Origin: CAMLFJ01 sp040902305
GTDB taxonomy: Bacteria; Methylomirabilota; Methylomirabilia; Rokubacteriales; CSP1-6
Direction of reading: 5' to 3'
NCBI GenBank assembly: GCA_040902305.1
Contig: JBBDXN010000074.1
Coordinates: 1 to 27,654, forward strand
DNA: 27,654 nt
The notes under the pieces are model-generated. The model was given only the letters and a program-made list of their open reading frames with translations. It was not told where the DNA came from and did no database searches. Position 1 is the stretch's first letter. Each line of letters opens with the position of its first letter. A program made the translations under genes and the position numbers. Positions 1 to 8,232 of this stretch are shown piece by piece.

Positions 1-188
1 CCCTGGTCCACGTGGATGACCGCGGCGGCCTGGCCCCCGACGTGCGCGTCGAGCCCCGCCCGCGCGGCGGCCGCCACCACGCCCGCGGTGGCGCTCGGGC
101 CGGCGGTGGCCAGGCCCACCACGAGGTCGGCGGTGCCGATGCGCTCGATGGCGGCGCGGACCTCGTCGGGAAGCGCGGCGGTCTCCAT
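1..188 (-). CDS. GT2-like glycosyltransferase, N-terminal fragment (cut by window edge)
   Basis: Only the first 62 codons are inside the window. The reading frame starts at an ATG that overlaps the TreT stop codon (ATGA), so it is the next gene of the leftward trehalose operon. The protein begins METAALPDEVRAAIERIG and continues with ADLVVGLATAG, then AAVIHVDQG at the cut. This resembles the start of GT2-type transferases related to glucosyl-3-phosphoglycerate synthase, where a VVGIP-like strand precedes the helix and the first nucleotide-sugar-binding strand. The usual SYNN-like segment after the first strand is replaced by a small-residue stretch, so the subfamily is uncertain. Substrate cannot be told from this fragment. 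A role in compatible-solute or glucan synthesis is inferred only from its neighbours. Confidence 0.5.
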   Translation of the reverse strand, partial: METAALPDEVRAAIERIGTADLVVGLATAGPSATAGVVAAAARAGLDAHVGGQAAAVIHVDQ

Positions 189-1390
189 CACCGGGTCAGA
201 TGGGCGACCAGCGCCAGGTAGTCGCTCAGATGGCGGGTCACGAGGAAATTACGGCGCACGTGCTCGCGCCCGGCGGCCCCCATGCGGCCGATCATCTCCG
301 GGTTGCTCAGGAGCTGCCGGATCCGGAACGCGGCGCCCTCCACAGTTTCCACGGTATACCCGGTCACGTTCACGACCATCTGAAATGGGATGCCGCCCGC
401 GATGGTGCCGATCACCGGCTTGCCCTTCCACATCGCGGTCGCCACCTCGATGGTGAAATCGGCCTTCAGCGGCTTCTGGATGGCGATGGTCGCGGCGCGC
501 TCGAGCGCGTTCAGCTCGGTCTGGGGATCCGGCGGCAGGACGATCACCGTGATGTCCGGGTCCTGGCCCGCGGCCTCCCGCACGTCGGACAGGACGTCAT
601 CGCCGGGCGCCGGGGGCGGCCCCGCCAGCACGAGCCGGACGTCGTGGTGTTTCTTGACGAGCCGGTAGGCGTTGATCACGCCGAGGGGATCGTGAAGGCG
701 CTCGAACGGCCCGACCTGGAGCAGGATGGGCTTGTCCCGCGGCACGCGGAGACGGTCCATCTGGGCCGCCTGCTCGACGCGGCTCATTTCCCGATTGCGC
801 TCGGAGAGCGGGTCGATGGAGGGATACACGATGAAGCGCGGGATCGAGAGCGGAGCCGCGAAGCGCGCGAGGGAGAACACCGCCGCGTCGTAGCGCTGGG
901 CCATGGGCCGGAGCGCGTTCCAGACCTGCGGCTGGGCGGAGGAGAGGTCCTGGTTGCAGCGCCACACCCAGCGTCCCGCCCCGCCGCGCTGCTCGACGAG
1001 GCCGATGGGGGTGGCGTCGTGGACCATCACGACGTCGGCGTCGAGCCGAAGGCGGCGGGCATTCTCGACCGCCGTCTCCCGCAGGCGGGCCAGCATGGCC
1101 TCGGTGATCACCTGCTCGGTGCCCGCGAGGGCCTTGTTCACCGCGCGCCCTACCTGGTCGAAGTCGGCGGTGCCGATGGTGACCTCCCAGCTCGTCTCGA
1201 CGCCCAGGTCGCTCATGATCGGGACCAGCCGGTTCAGCACCTCGATCCCGGCGCCGCCGTAGCGCGAGGCGCTCACGTGGGTCAGGCGCCGTCCGCGGAG
1301 GCGCTCGCCGATGCGCATGAGGATGTCCACCGCGCCGCGCGGCGCCACCTGGCGATAGTCGTCCAGCTTGACCAGCGCTCCCGGTGCCAT
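188..1390 (-). CDS. treT: TreT-type trehalose synthase (GT4 glycosyltransferase)
   Basis: This 400-residue GT4 protein matches trehalose glycosyltransferring synthase, which joins the glucose of a nucleotide-diphosphoglucose to free glucose to give trehalose, reversibly, in the cytoplasm. The N-terminal domain has the family phrase THVSASRYGGAGIEVLNRL near residues 37-55 and VVMVHDATPIGLVEQ further on. The C-terminal Rossmann domain has LLQVGPFERLHDPLGVI and the nucleotide-sugar segment IEVATAMWKGKPVIGT. The frame is open further upstream, but the ATG at 1390 is chosen because it overlaps the stop of the preceding gene (ATGA) and gives the usual family length. The gene sits between the DUF5752-like gene and a GT2-like gene, all with 4-base overlaps, so they are probably co-translated. 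TreT is confidently placed by family resemblance; donor specificity (ADP- or UDP-glucose) is not visible. Confidence 0.85.
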   Translation of the reverse strand: MAPGALVKLDDYRQVAPRGAVDILMRIGERLRGRRLTHVSASRYGGAGIEVLNRLVPIMSDLGVETSWEVTIGTADFDQVGRAVNKALAGTEQVITEAMLARLRETAVENARRLRLDADVVMVHDATPIGLVEQRGGAGRWVWRCNQDLSSAQPQVWNALRPMAQRYDAAVFSLARFAAPLSIPRFIVYPSIDPLSERNREMSRVEQAAQMDRLRVPRDKPILLQVGPFERLHDPLGVINAYRLVKKHHDVRLVLAGPPPAPGDDVLSDVREAAGQDPDITVIVLPPDPQTELNALERAATIAIQKPLKADFTIEVATAMWKGKPVIGTIAGGIPFQMVVNVTGYTVETVEGAAFRIRQLLSNPEMIGRMGAAGREHVRRNFLVTRHLSDYLALVAHLTR

Positions 1391-2052
1391 CAGGCGCCCT
1401 TCCCGTCGATGGCGTCGGAGAGCACGCTCAGATGGCGGTCGCGGATCCGCTCGAGGCTGCCCGCGTGCGGATCGATGTGGGCCAGGCGGTCGGCCAGGTC
1501 GGCCAGTCCCAGCACGCTCCCCACCCATTCCGCGAAGTCCCCGCGGCCGCGGCCGGCCCGGTAGCGCGCCTCGGTGGTGTGGTAGAAGAGCGCGCTCACG
1601 TCGACCTCGGCGAGCGCGTCCCGGAGCTCGGTGAGGGTGCGGGCCTGGTGCCCGGTGGGCACCGGGACCAGGTGGACCTGGAAGAAGCGGAAGCGCTTGC
1701 CCTGGGTGCGCGCCGGCGCCGTCCCCAGGTGCTGCAGGTGATCGCTGACGATGGCGACCAGCTCCTCGCGCACCCGCTCCATCGAGCCCGCGTGGAACGC
1801 GTCCACCGCGGCCAGGCGCTCGGCCAGCCGCACGTCGCGCACCTCGGTGCCCACCCAGAGCGAGAAGTCGTTGGGGTAAGCCTCGGCCAGCACCGGCCGG
1901 TGCAGGAGGGCGGCCGAGGTGTGGCAGAAGATGGACTCCACCGGCACGCGCTCGAGCTGCTCGAGCAGCTCGCGGGCATCGTGGGCCTCGTGGGGCAGCA
2001 GCTCGTTCAGCTCGAGACAGCCGAGGAAGACGAAGGGCTCGGTCGGGCTCAT
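1390..2052 (-). CDS. DUF5752-like protein with two tandem similar halves
   Basis: A 220-residue soluble protein of unknown function that I recognise as DUF5752-like from its trehalose-operon setting. It is internally duplicated. Residues 7-106 and 121-214 align by eye: SIFCHT (40-45) with ALFYHT (154-159), DFSLWVG (62-68) with DFAEWVG (172-178), and SMERVREELVAIVSD (90-104) with SLERIRDRHLSVLSD (199-213). The conserved HT, DFxxWVG and S-E-R motifs in both halves suggest a repeated structural unit, perhaps a pseudo-dimer. It is the first gene of the leftward operon; its stop overlaps the treT start. Only 29 bases separate its start from the divergent glycogen synthase gene, so the two units probably share a control region. 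No signal peptide or membrane segment is seen. Function is unknown; a role in regulating or assisting TreT is inference from synteny. Confidence 0.7.
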   Translation of the reverse strand: MSPTEPFVFLGCLELNELLPHEAHDARELLEQLERVPVESIFCHTSAALLHRPVLAEAYPNDFSLWVGTEVRDVRLAERLAAVDAFHAGSMERVREELVAIVSDHLQHLGTAPARTQGKRFRFFQVHLVPVPTGHQARTLTELRDALAEVDVSALFYHTTEARYRAGRGRGDFAEWVGSVLGLADLADRLAHIDPHAGSLERIRDRHLSVLSDAIDGKGA

Positions 2053-2081
2053 GCGGTAAGCTCTCCCGGGGGACGACGCCG

Positions 2082-3251
2082 GTGAGAATCCTGCTCCTGA
2101 GCCGCGAGTATCCGCCGCACGTCTACGGCGGCGCCGGCGTGGTGGTGGACCACCTGAGCCGCGCGCTGGCCCGCCACGCGTCGGTCGAGGTGCGCTGCTT
2201 CGGCGATGACCAGCCGGCGCAGCCGCGCTTGACCGTCCGGGGCTACCCGCGGTGGGACCGTCTCGCGGGCGGGCCGGAGGCGCCCTACGCTCCCGCGCTG
2301 GAGGCGCTCTCGGTGGGGCTCGCGATGGCGCGCGACCCGGTGGCCGCCGACGTGGTGCACTCCCATACCTGGTACGTGGGGCTGGGCGGGATGCTGGTGC
2401 AGTCGATCCACGACGTCCCGCTCGTGGTCACGCTGCACAGCATGGAGCCGCTCCGGCCGTGGAAGGCCGACCAGCTCGGCACCGGCTACGCGGTCTCGAG
2501 CTGGGCCGAGCGCCTGGCCGTGGAGCGCGCCGATCGCGTCATCGCGGTGTCGGCCCAGATGCGCGCGGACATCACGACCCACTTTCAGGTCGATCCCGAC
2601 CGGGTGGTGGTGATCCACAACGGGGTGGACGCGGAGGCCTTCGCCCGCACCGAGCGCCGCGAGGCCCTCGCGCGTCACGGGGTGCTCCCACCGTACGTGC
2701 TCTTCGTCGGCCGCATCAGCGAGCAGAAGGGCATCTTCCAGCTCCTGGAGGCGGCGCGGGCGCTGCCCGAGGGCGTCCAGCTCGTCCTCTGCGCGAGTAG
2801 CCCCGACACGCCCGAGCTGCAGGCCCGGCTCGAGGCCGCCGTCGCGGGCCGGCCCGAGATCCACTGGATCAACGCGATGGTGCCGGTGCCCGAGGTGGCG
2901 CAGCTCTACAGCCACGCCGCGGTCTTCATCTGCCCGTCGATCTACGAGCCCTTCGGGCTGATCAATCTCGAGGCGATGGCCTGCGGCACTCCGGTGGTGG
3001 CGAGCCGGGTGGGCGGCATCCCCGAGGTGGTCGTGGACGGCGAGACCGGCTGGCTGGTGGAGCCGGGCGACGCGGCCGCGCTCGGCCGGGCGCTCCGGCA
3101 CGCGCTGGCCGATCCCGAGCGCGCCCGCCGCATGGGCGAGGCGGGCCGCCGGCGCGTGGAGGCCCAGTTCTCCTGGGACCGCATCGCGCAGCGGACGCTG
3201 GCGGTGTACCGGGACGCGATCGAGAGTCACCGGCGGGCCTCGGCGAGGTAG
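2082..3251 (+). CDS. glgA: Glycogen synthase, Corynebacterium-type GT4 (GlgA/GlgM-like)
   Basis: The 389-residue protein is a GT4 transferase of the actinobacterial glycogen synthase type, which uses ADP-glucose to extend alpha-1,4-glucan or, in GlgM enzymes, to make maltose-1-phosphate. The N-terminus MRILLLSREYPPHVYGGAGV carries the glycine-rich acceptor loop. HSHTWYVGLGG, the family phrase SMEPLRPWKADQLG and SSWAERLAVERAD follow. The C-terminal domain has LFVGRISEQKGI and the donor-binding segment SIYEPFGLINLEAMACGTPV with the EX7E pair. It starts at GTG 2082 with a GGGGGA ribosome site about 10 bases upstream. Its last 25 bases overlap the 3' end of the convergent treZ gene. It would supply the glucan consumed by TreY and TreZ. 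GlgA versus GlgM activity cannot be decided from sequence alone. Confidence 0.82.
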   Translation: MRILLLSREYPPHVYGGAGVVVDHLSRALARHASVEVRCFGDDQPAQPRLTVRGYPRWDRLAGGPEAPYAPALEALSVGLAMARDPVAADVVHSHTWYVGLGGMLVQSIHDVPLVVTLHSMEPLRPWKADQLGTGYAVSSWAERLAVERADRVIAVSAQMRADITTHFQVDPDRVVVIHNGVDAEAFARTERREALARHGVLPPYVLFVGRISEQKGIFQLLEAARALPEGVQLVLCASSPDTPELQARLEAAVAGRPEIHWINAMVPVPEVAQLYSHAAVFICPSIYEPFGLINLEAMACGTPVVASRVGGIPEVVVDGETGWLVEPGDAAALGRALRHALADPERARRMGEAGRRRVEAQFSWDRIAQRTLAVYRDAIESHRRASAR

Positions 3252-5065
3252 AACGCGACGCTCCACGGCGGCAGCTCCGGCCACGCCGCGGAGGGCAGGT
3301 TGAGCGCGTAGAGCCGATGGCCCCAGTCCGGGCCGGGCCCCTCCTGGGCCACCGGCGCGTCGCCCAGGTTGGCCACGAGCCGCAGGGTACCGGCCGGGAA
3401 CCTCCACCTCACCTCGAGCGCGGCATCGCCCAGCGCCTTCCAGGCGGCCCCCGGGGCCGGCTCGCCCGCGAGCAGCGGCGCGATCGCCCGCGCCCGCAGG
3501 GCGAGCAGCGCGCGGTGGAAGGCGAGCCACTCCTGAGGGCCGGCCGCGCTCACCCGGCTCCAGTCCAGCACCGAGCGCCTGAACGTCGTCTCGGCCTGCG
3601 GGTCGGGAATGCGCTCGCGCACCGCTTCACTCGCGAACTCGGGAAAGCGCGCGAACTCCCGCCGCCGCCCCTCGGCCACCCGCGGGCCCAGGTCGGGGCC
3701 GAGGTCGCTGAAGAAGAGGAACGGCTCCGGCGCGGCCCATTCCTCGCCCATGAAGAGCAGCGGCAGGGCGGGCGAGAGCAGGAGCACCGCGGTGGCCGCG
3801 CGCACCGCCCCGGGCGGGGCGAGCGCGGTGATCCGCTCGCCCAGGGCGCGGTTGCCGATCTGGTCGTGGTTCTGGAGGAAGCCCACGAACGCGGTCGGGG
3901 GCAGGTCCACGCTCGGCTCGCCGCGGGCGGCTTCCCGATAGAGCGAGCGCTCCCCCTGGAAGGCGAAGCCCTCGGTGAGGCAACGCCCCAGGTGCGGCAG
4001 CGGCGGCTGGTAGTCCGCGTAGTAGCCGCCGGTCTCGCCGGTCAGGAGCCCGTGCAGCGCGTGGTGCACGTCGTCGTTCCACTGGGCCTGGTAGAGGGGG
4101 CGGCGCCCTTTCTCGCGCCGCAGGTAGCGGGCCTCGTTGGCCCCGTTCTCCAGGATGAGATGCACGAGGCGCTCGCGGCCGGGGCCGTCGGCCACCGCGC
4201 GGCCCATGTCGACGAGCAGATGCGCCATCGAGTCGTCCACGATGGCGTTCACCGCGTCGAGCCGCAGGCCGTCCAGGTGATACTCCTCGATCCAGTAGAG
4301 CGCGTTGTGGATCACGAACGCGCGCACCACCTCCGAGCCGGCTCCGTCGTAGTTGATGCCGTCGCCCCAGGGGGTCTGGTGCCGGGCATCGAAGAACCCC
4401 GGCGCGTAGCGGTGGAGGTAATTGCCCTCGGGGCCGAAGTGGTTGTAGACGACGTCGAGGAAGACGGCGAGTCCGCGGGCGTGGGCGGCGTCCACCAGCG
4501 CCTTGAGCGCCTCCGGACGGCCGTAGCTCGCGTCGGGGGCGAAGAGGAGCACCCCGTCGTAGCCCCAGCCCCGGCGCCCGGGGAAATCGGCCAGGGGCAT
4601 CAGCTCCACCGCGCTGACCCCGAGGGAGACCAGATGGTCGAGCCGCTCGGCCACCGCCGCGTAGGTGCCGGCGGCGGTGAAGGTGCCCACGTGCAGCTCG
4701 TAGAACACGAGCCGCTCGGGCGCCAGGCCGCCCCAGGCGGTGTCGGTCCACGGATAGGCCAGTGGATCGATGACCTCGCTCGCCCCGTGCACGTCGCCCG
4801 GCTGAAAGCGCGCGGCCGGATCCGGCACCAGCATCTCGCCGTCGATGCGGTACCGGTAGCGCGTGCCCGCGGGCGCCTCCCGTGTCACGTACTCCGCCCA
4901 GCCGCCCGCGTCGCGCGCCATCGCGACGGCGCGTCCCGGCTCCTCGAGCCACAGCTCGACCTGTCGGGCGCCGGGGGCCCAGAGCCGGAAGCGGGTGGCG
5001 CCGTCGCGGATCTCGGCCCCGAAGGGCATCGCGTGCGCGCGCCGTGCCGCCGGGGCCGGGCTCAT
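3227..5065 (-). CDS. treZ: Malto-oligosyltrehalose trehalohydrolase
   Basis: TreZ releases trehalose from the maltooligosyl-trehalose made by TreY. The 612-residue protein has the expected order: an N-terminal E-set domain (AEIRDGATRFRLWAPGARQV), then a GH13 barrel. GH13 regions are visible: DVVYNHFGPEGNYL (near 204-217), the nucleophile region DGLRLDAV with Asp270, the acid/base region LILENGANEARY with Glu306, and FLQNHDQIGNRA with Asp401. LFMGEEWAA and the C-terminal beta domain follow. The start ATG at 5065 overlaps the TGA of treY (ATGA); a longer open frame upstream is antisense-like sequence inside treY and is not used. The gene converges with the glycogen synthase gene, overlapping it by 25 bases. 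Length and motifs fit the family well. Confidence 0.93.
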   Translation of the reverse strand: MSPAPAARRAHAMPFGAEIRDGATRFRLWAPGARQVELWLEEPGRAVAMARDAGGWAEYVTREAPAGTRYRYRIDGEMLVPDPAARFQPGDVHGASEVIDPLAYPWTDTAWGGLAPERLVFYELHVGTFTAAGTYAAVAERLDHLVSLGVSAVELMPLADFPGRRGWGYDGVLLFAPDASYGRPEALKALVDAAHARGLAVFLDVVYNHFGPEGNYLHRYAPGFFDARHQTPWGDGINYDGAGSEVVRAFVIHNALYWIEEYHLDGLRLDAVNAIVDDSMAHLLVDMGRAVADGPGRERLVHLILENGANEARYLRREKGRRPLYQAQWNDDVHHALHGLLTGETGGYYADYQPPLPHLGRCLTEGFAFQGERSLYREAARGEPSVDLPPTAFVGFLQNHDQIGNRALGERITALAPPGAVRAATAVLLLSPALPLLFMGEEWAAPEPFLFFSDLGPDLGPRVAEGRRREFARFPEFASEAVRERIPDPQAETTFRRSVLDWSRVSAAGPQEWLAFHRALLALRARAIAPLLAGEPAPGAAWKALGDAALEVRWRFPAGTLRLVANLGDAPVAQEGPGPDWGHRLYALNLPSAAWPELPPWSVAFYLAEARR

Positions 5066-8000
5066 GGCTCGCGGCCCTCGCGCTCGAGAAGGGCCACCGG
5101 GAAATGGCCGAAGAGCGCGGGACCGGACAGGACGGAGGCGCCCTCGCGGTGCTCGCTCACCACCGTCAACCCGGTGAATCGATCGCGGTACGTGCCGGCG
5201 AGCCGCTCGTCGCCCAGCGTGATCCAGGTGTGCTCCCACGCCGCCTCGCCCAGGGCGAAGCGGCCGGTGAGACCGCCGAGCCGGGCGGTCAAGCGCGGCA
5301 CCGCGACGATTACCGCGTCGGACCCGTCGAGCCGCGCGAGGGCCACCACGTGCTCGGCGTGCTGCCCGCCCGGGTCGAGTGCGCGATACTCCCCGCCGCC
5401 GAAGAGTCGGGCCCGCCGGCGTCTCAGGGTGAGGGCGCGATGGATGAGGTAGAGCTTCACCCGCCCGTCCGTCCAGCGCTCGAGCAGCTCGGCGCAGAGG
5501 CCGGTGAGATCCCCCGCGCGGGCGTCCTCGGCGCGGATGCGGGCGCCCAGGTCGTCCAGCGTCGCCCGCCGGCGGGCGAAATCCACCGGCCGGCGGTTGT
5601 CGGGATCCACCAGGGAGAAATCCCACAGCTCGGTGCCCTGGTAGAAGTCGGGGATGCCGGGGGCGGCGATCTTGAGCAGGGTCTGCGCGAGCGAGTTGCT
5701 CGCGCCGTGGGCCGCCACCCGCCGCTGGAAGGGCAGGAGCGCGGCGAGGAACGCGCTGCCGGGCGCGAGGACCCCGGCCACGAACTCGCGCACCGCCGCG
5801 TCGTAGGCCGCGCTCGGGTTCACCCAGCTCGTGTGGCGCTTGGCCTCCTTGGTCGCCTTCTCCATGTAGGCGACGAGACGCGCGGTGAGCGTGTCGAGCG
5901 TCTCGTCCCCGTCGCGGGCCGGCCACGCGCCCACCAGGGTCTGGTACAGGAGGTACTCGTCGTTGGCGTCGGGCGCGGTGCGCCCGTGGACCTCGGACTT
6001 GAATCGGCGGTTGAGCGCGCGCCAGTGCCGCACCTCCGCGGCCCAGGCGGCGGGCACCTCGGAGAGCACGTTGATGCGCGCGCGCACGTCCTCGCCGCGC
6101 TTGGTGTCGTGGGTGGCGGTGGCGACGAGGGACTCGGGCCAGCGGGCCAGGCGCGCCGCATTCTTGTCGTGGAAGACCGTCGCCGACTCACCGTAGCGCG
6201 CGGGATCGGCGCCGACCTCGTTCAGGGACACGAGACGGTTGTAGACATAGAAGGCGGTGTCCTCGACCCCCTTGGCGGTGACCGGGCCGGTGGTCTGCTG
6301 GAAGCGCATCGCGAAGTGCCGGCGCGCGGCCTGTTCGTCGGGGTCGCGGCCGCCCGAAGAGCGAAGGAGCAGCACGTCGCGCAGGAAGTCGAAGATCGAC
6401 ACGTTGACGGTGGGGTTGCGGCGCTTGGCCTCCGCCACCGCCTCCTCGATGTAGGCGCGGTCGCGGGCGCTCGGGTCGCGCCCGTCGTCGCCCACGTAGG
6501 TGCGGTAGACCGAGAAGGCGGCCACCACCTCGCGGATCGCGCGCACCAGACTGGGCAGCGTGAAGTCGCGCGAGAGGCGGTTGCGCTCGGACATCGAGTC
6601 GAGGTGATTGCCGAGCTGGTTGATCTCGCTCGCCATCGAGACCTGCATGATGAGCCGCTTGGCCGCGTAGGCGTGGTCGTCCATCGGCCCGCCCACCCCG
6701 GCCAGCCGAGCGTACAGCGTGCTCATCTGTCTGGATGTCCCGCGGTCCACGAAGAGCCCGTTGACCGAGGCCAGGAAGTCGTAGCCGGTGGTGCCCGCCA
6801 CCGCCCACCAGTCGGGCAGGGGCTCGCCGGGGCCCAGGATCTTCTCGGCCGCGATCCAGAGCGGGCGGGCGTCCAGCGCGGCGGCGGGGTCGGCGGCGCG
6901 GGCGCGGTAGAGGGCCCCGAGCGCTTCCGCCTCGCCGGCGCCGAGCGTGGGCATCAGCCGCCGCGCGGTCGCGACCAGCGCGCCCTCCTGCAGCCGGCGG
7001 AAGTACTCGCCGGGGGCGTAGAGGCCGTCCGGATGGTCCACGCGGAGCCCCACGACCTGGCCGGAGCCGATTAGCCGCAGGACCAGCTCGTGGGCGGCGT
7101 CGAAGACCGGGCGCTGCTCCATGCGGATCGCGGCCAGGTGGCTCACGTCGAAGAAGCGGCGATAGTTCACCTCGTCGCCCGCGACCCGCCAGTCGGCGAG
7201 ACGGTAGGTCTGGGCCGAGAGGAGACGGTCGAGCGAATCGAAGCTCGCCGGCTCTCCGGGGGTGCCGTTGAAGCGCCGCACCGTCTCCTCGACGTGCTCG
7301 CGGATCTCCGCCGATTCCTTGGCGAGCGTGGCCAGGCGGCGCTTGACGATCTCCTTCTCGCGGAGCCGCTCCTCGAGCCGGTGCGGATCGGTCTCGGTGC
7401 GGCCGGGCAGGTGCTCGAGCGCGGTGAGGATGCTGCGCAGCTCCTGGAGCCCCGCGTCGTCCGGGCCGAGGCGCGCCGCGAGGGCGTCGAGCCGCTCGGC
7501 CAGGACCTGGGCGTAGGAGTCGGGCGCGATGGGCAGGCGCGCTCCCGCGTAGCGGAGATGGAAGGCGCCGTCCGCGAGCTCGAGCTTTAGGTGCTGCGAC
7601 TCGAGGACGCGGCCGTACTGATCCGGCAGGATGGGCAGCAGCACGCGGTCGTGCAGCTCCGGCTTCACCGGGTTCCAGTCGATGTCGAAGAAGCCGGCGC
7701 GCGGGGAGGCGGGGCCGTTCTCCAGCACGTCGAGCCACCACGGATTGGCGTCGCCCGCGATGCCCATGTGATTGGGCACCACGTCGAGGATGAGGCCGAG
7801 CCCGCGCTCGGCGAGGGCGGCGGCCATGCGGTCGAAGGCGGCCGCGCTGCCGATCTCGGGATTGAAGGCGTTGTGGTCGGTGACGTCGTAGCCGTGCGAG
7901 CTGCCGGACCCGCACCGGAAGCAGGGAGAGAGGTAGGCGTTGCTCACCCCGAGGGCCTCCAGGTACGGGCCGAGCGCGGCCACCGCGTCGAAGCCGAGCG

Positions 8001-8088
8001 CGCTCCCGAGCTGCAGGCGATAGGTGGCGCGGCGCTCGCGGCGGAGCGCGGCCACCGCCTGCTGGAAGAGCACGCCGACATCGATCAT
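5062..8088 (-). CDS. treY: Maltooligosyl trehalose synthase
   Basis: TreY turns the reducing-end alpha-1,4 bond of maltodextrins into an alpha,alpha-1,1 bond, giving the substrate of TreZ. The 1008-residue protein begins the catalytic part with ATYRLQLGSALGF (21-33). It then shows NAYLSPCF, GYDVTDHNAFNPEIG, LDVVPNHMG (101-109), GFFDIDWNP, nucleophile region GLRVDHPDGLYAPG (Asp351), acid/base region AAEKILGPGEPLPDWW (Glu415), GVEDTAFYVYNRL, ATHDTKRGEDVRARI and the C-terminal PGIPDFYQGTELWDFSLVDPDNRR. All are diagnostic of TreY rather than other GH13 enzymes. The length is at the upper end for the family. The ATG at 8088 lies only 4 bases from repeat copy A, and no Shine-Dalgarno sequence precedes it, so the promoter and ribosome site must lie in the repeat or have been lost. 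Its stop overlaps the treZ start. Confidence 0.93.
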   Translation of the reverse strand: MIDVGVLFQQAVAALRRERRATYRLQLGSALGFDAVAALGPYLEALGVSNAYLSPCFRCGSGSSHGYDVTDHNAFNPEIGSAAAFDRMAAALAERGLGLILDVVPNHMGIAGDANPWWLDVLENGPASPRAGFFDIDWNPVKPELHDRVLLPILPDQYGRVLESQHLKLELADGAFHLRYAGARLPIAPDSYAQVLAERLDALAARLGPDDAGLQELRSILTALEHLPGRTETDPHRLEERLREKEIVKRRLATLAKESAEIREHVEETVRRFNGTPGEPASFDSLDRLLSAQTYRLADWRVAGDEVNYRRFFDVSHLAAIRMEQRPVFDAAHELVLRLIGSGQVVGLRVDHPDGLYAPGEYFRRLQEGALVATARRLMPTLGAGEAEALGALYRARAADPAAALDARPLWIAAEKILGPGEPLPDWWAVAGTTGYDFLASVNGLFVDRGTSRQMSTLYARLAGVGGPMDDHAYAAKRLIMQVSMASEINQLGNHLDSMSERNRLSRDFTLPSLVRAIREVVAAFSVYRTYVGDDGRDPSARDRAYIEEAVAEAKRRNPTVNVSIFDFLRDVLLLRSSGGRDPDEQAARRHFAMRFQQTTGPVTAKGVEDTAFYVYNRLVSLNEVGADPARYGESATVFHDKNAARLARWPESLVATATHDTKRGEDVRARINVLSEVPAAWAAEVRHWRALNRRFKSEVHGRTAPDANDEYLLYQTLVGAWPARDGDETLDTLTARLVAYMEKATKEAKRHTSWVNPSAAYDAAVREFVAGVLAPGSAFLAALLPFQRRVAAHGASNSLAQTLLKIAAPGIPDFYQGTELWDFSLVDPDNRRPVDFARRRATLDDLGARIRAEDARAGDLTGLCAELLERWTDGRVKLYLIHRALTLRRRRARLFGGGEYRALDPGGQHAEHVVALARLDGSDAVIVAVPRLTARLGGLTGRFALGEAAWEHTWITLGDERLAGTYRDRFTGLTVVSEHREGASVLSGPALFGHFPVALLEREGREP

Positions 8089-8092
8089 GCGG

Positions 8093-8232
8093 CTAGCCCG
8101 GACTATGCGTGAACACGGGCGCCACCCTCAACCCGACGCTCTTCCCCCACCGGGGGAGAGGGGCCGGGTGAGGGGGCTGGTGGAGGGGGCGGGCCGGACG
8201 CGGGACACGCATTCGTGAATAGCGCGGGCTAG
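8093..8232 (+). repeat. Interspersed palindrome-ended repeat, copy A (MITE/REP-like)
   Basis: A 140-base non-coding element bounded by CTAG on both sides. Its outer ends are related inverted repeats: the left end reads CTAGCCCGGACTATGCGTGA and the reverse complement of the right end reads CTAGCCCGCGCTATTCACGA. The middle is made of CCCTCA / TGAGGG-type stretches able to form hairpins. A second copy in the opposite orientation lies at 20826-20993. The right end supplies the stop codon of the membrane protein gene (8229-8231), and the left end stops 4 bases before the treY start codon. No transposase is encoded, so any mobility would be non-autonomous. Confidence 0.85.

Noticed and set aside
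200..1564. Long open frame on the plus strand over treT
   Set aside because: It is an antisense shadow typical of GC-rich coding DNA; its protein is His/Arg/Asp-rich with no family motifs, while the minus strand encodes a clear GT4 enzyme.
3317..5452. A 711-residue plus-strand frame over treZ and the end of treY
   Set aside because: Low-complexity antisense frame; the opposite strand carries all GH13 catalytic motifs.
8093..8232. Rho-independent terminator reading of repeat copy A
   Set aside because: The hairpins lack T-runs and the whole block recurs in inverted form at 20826-20993, so a repeat element explains it better.
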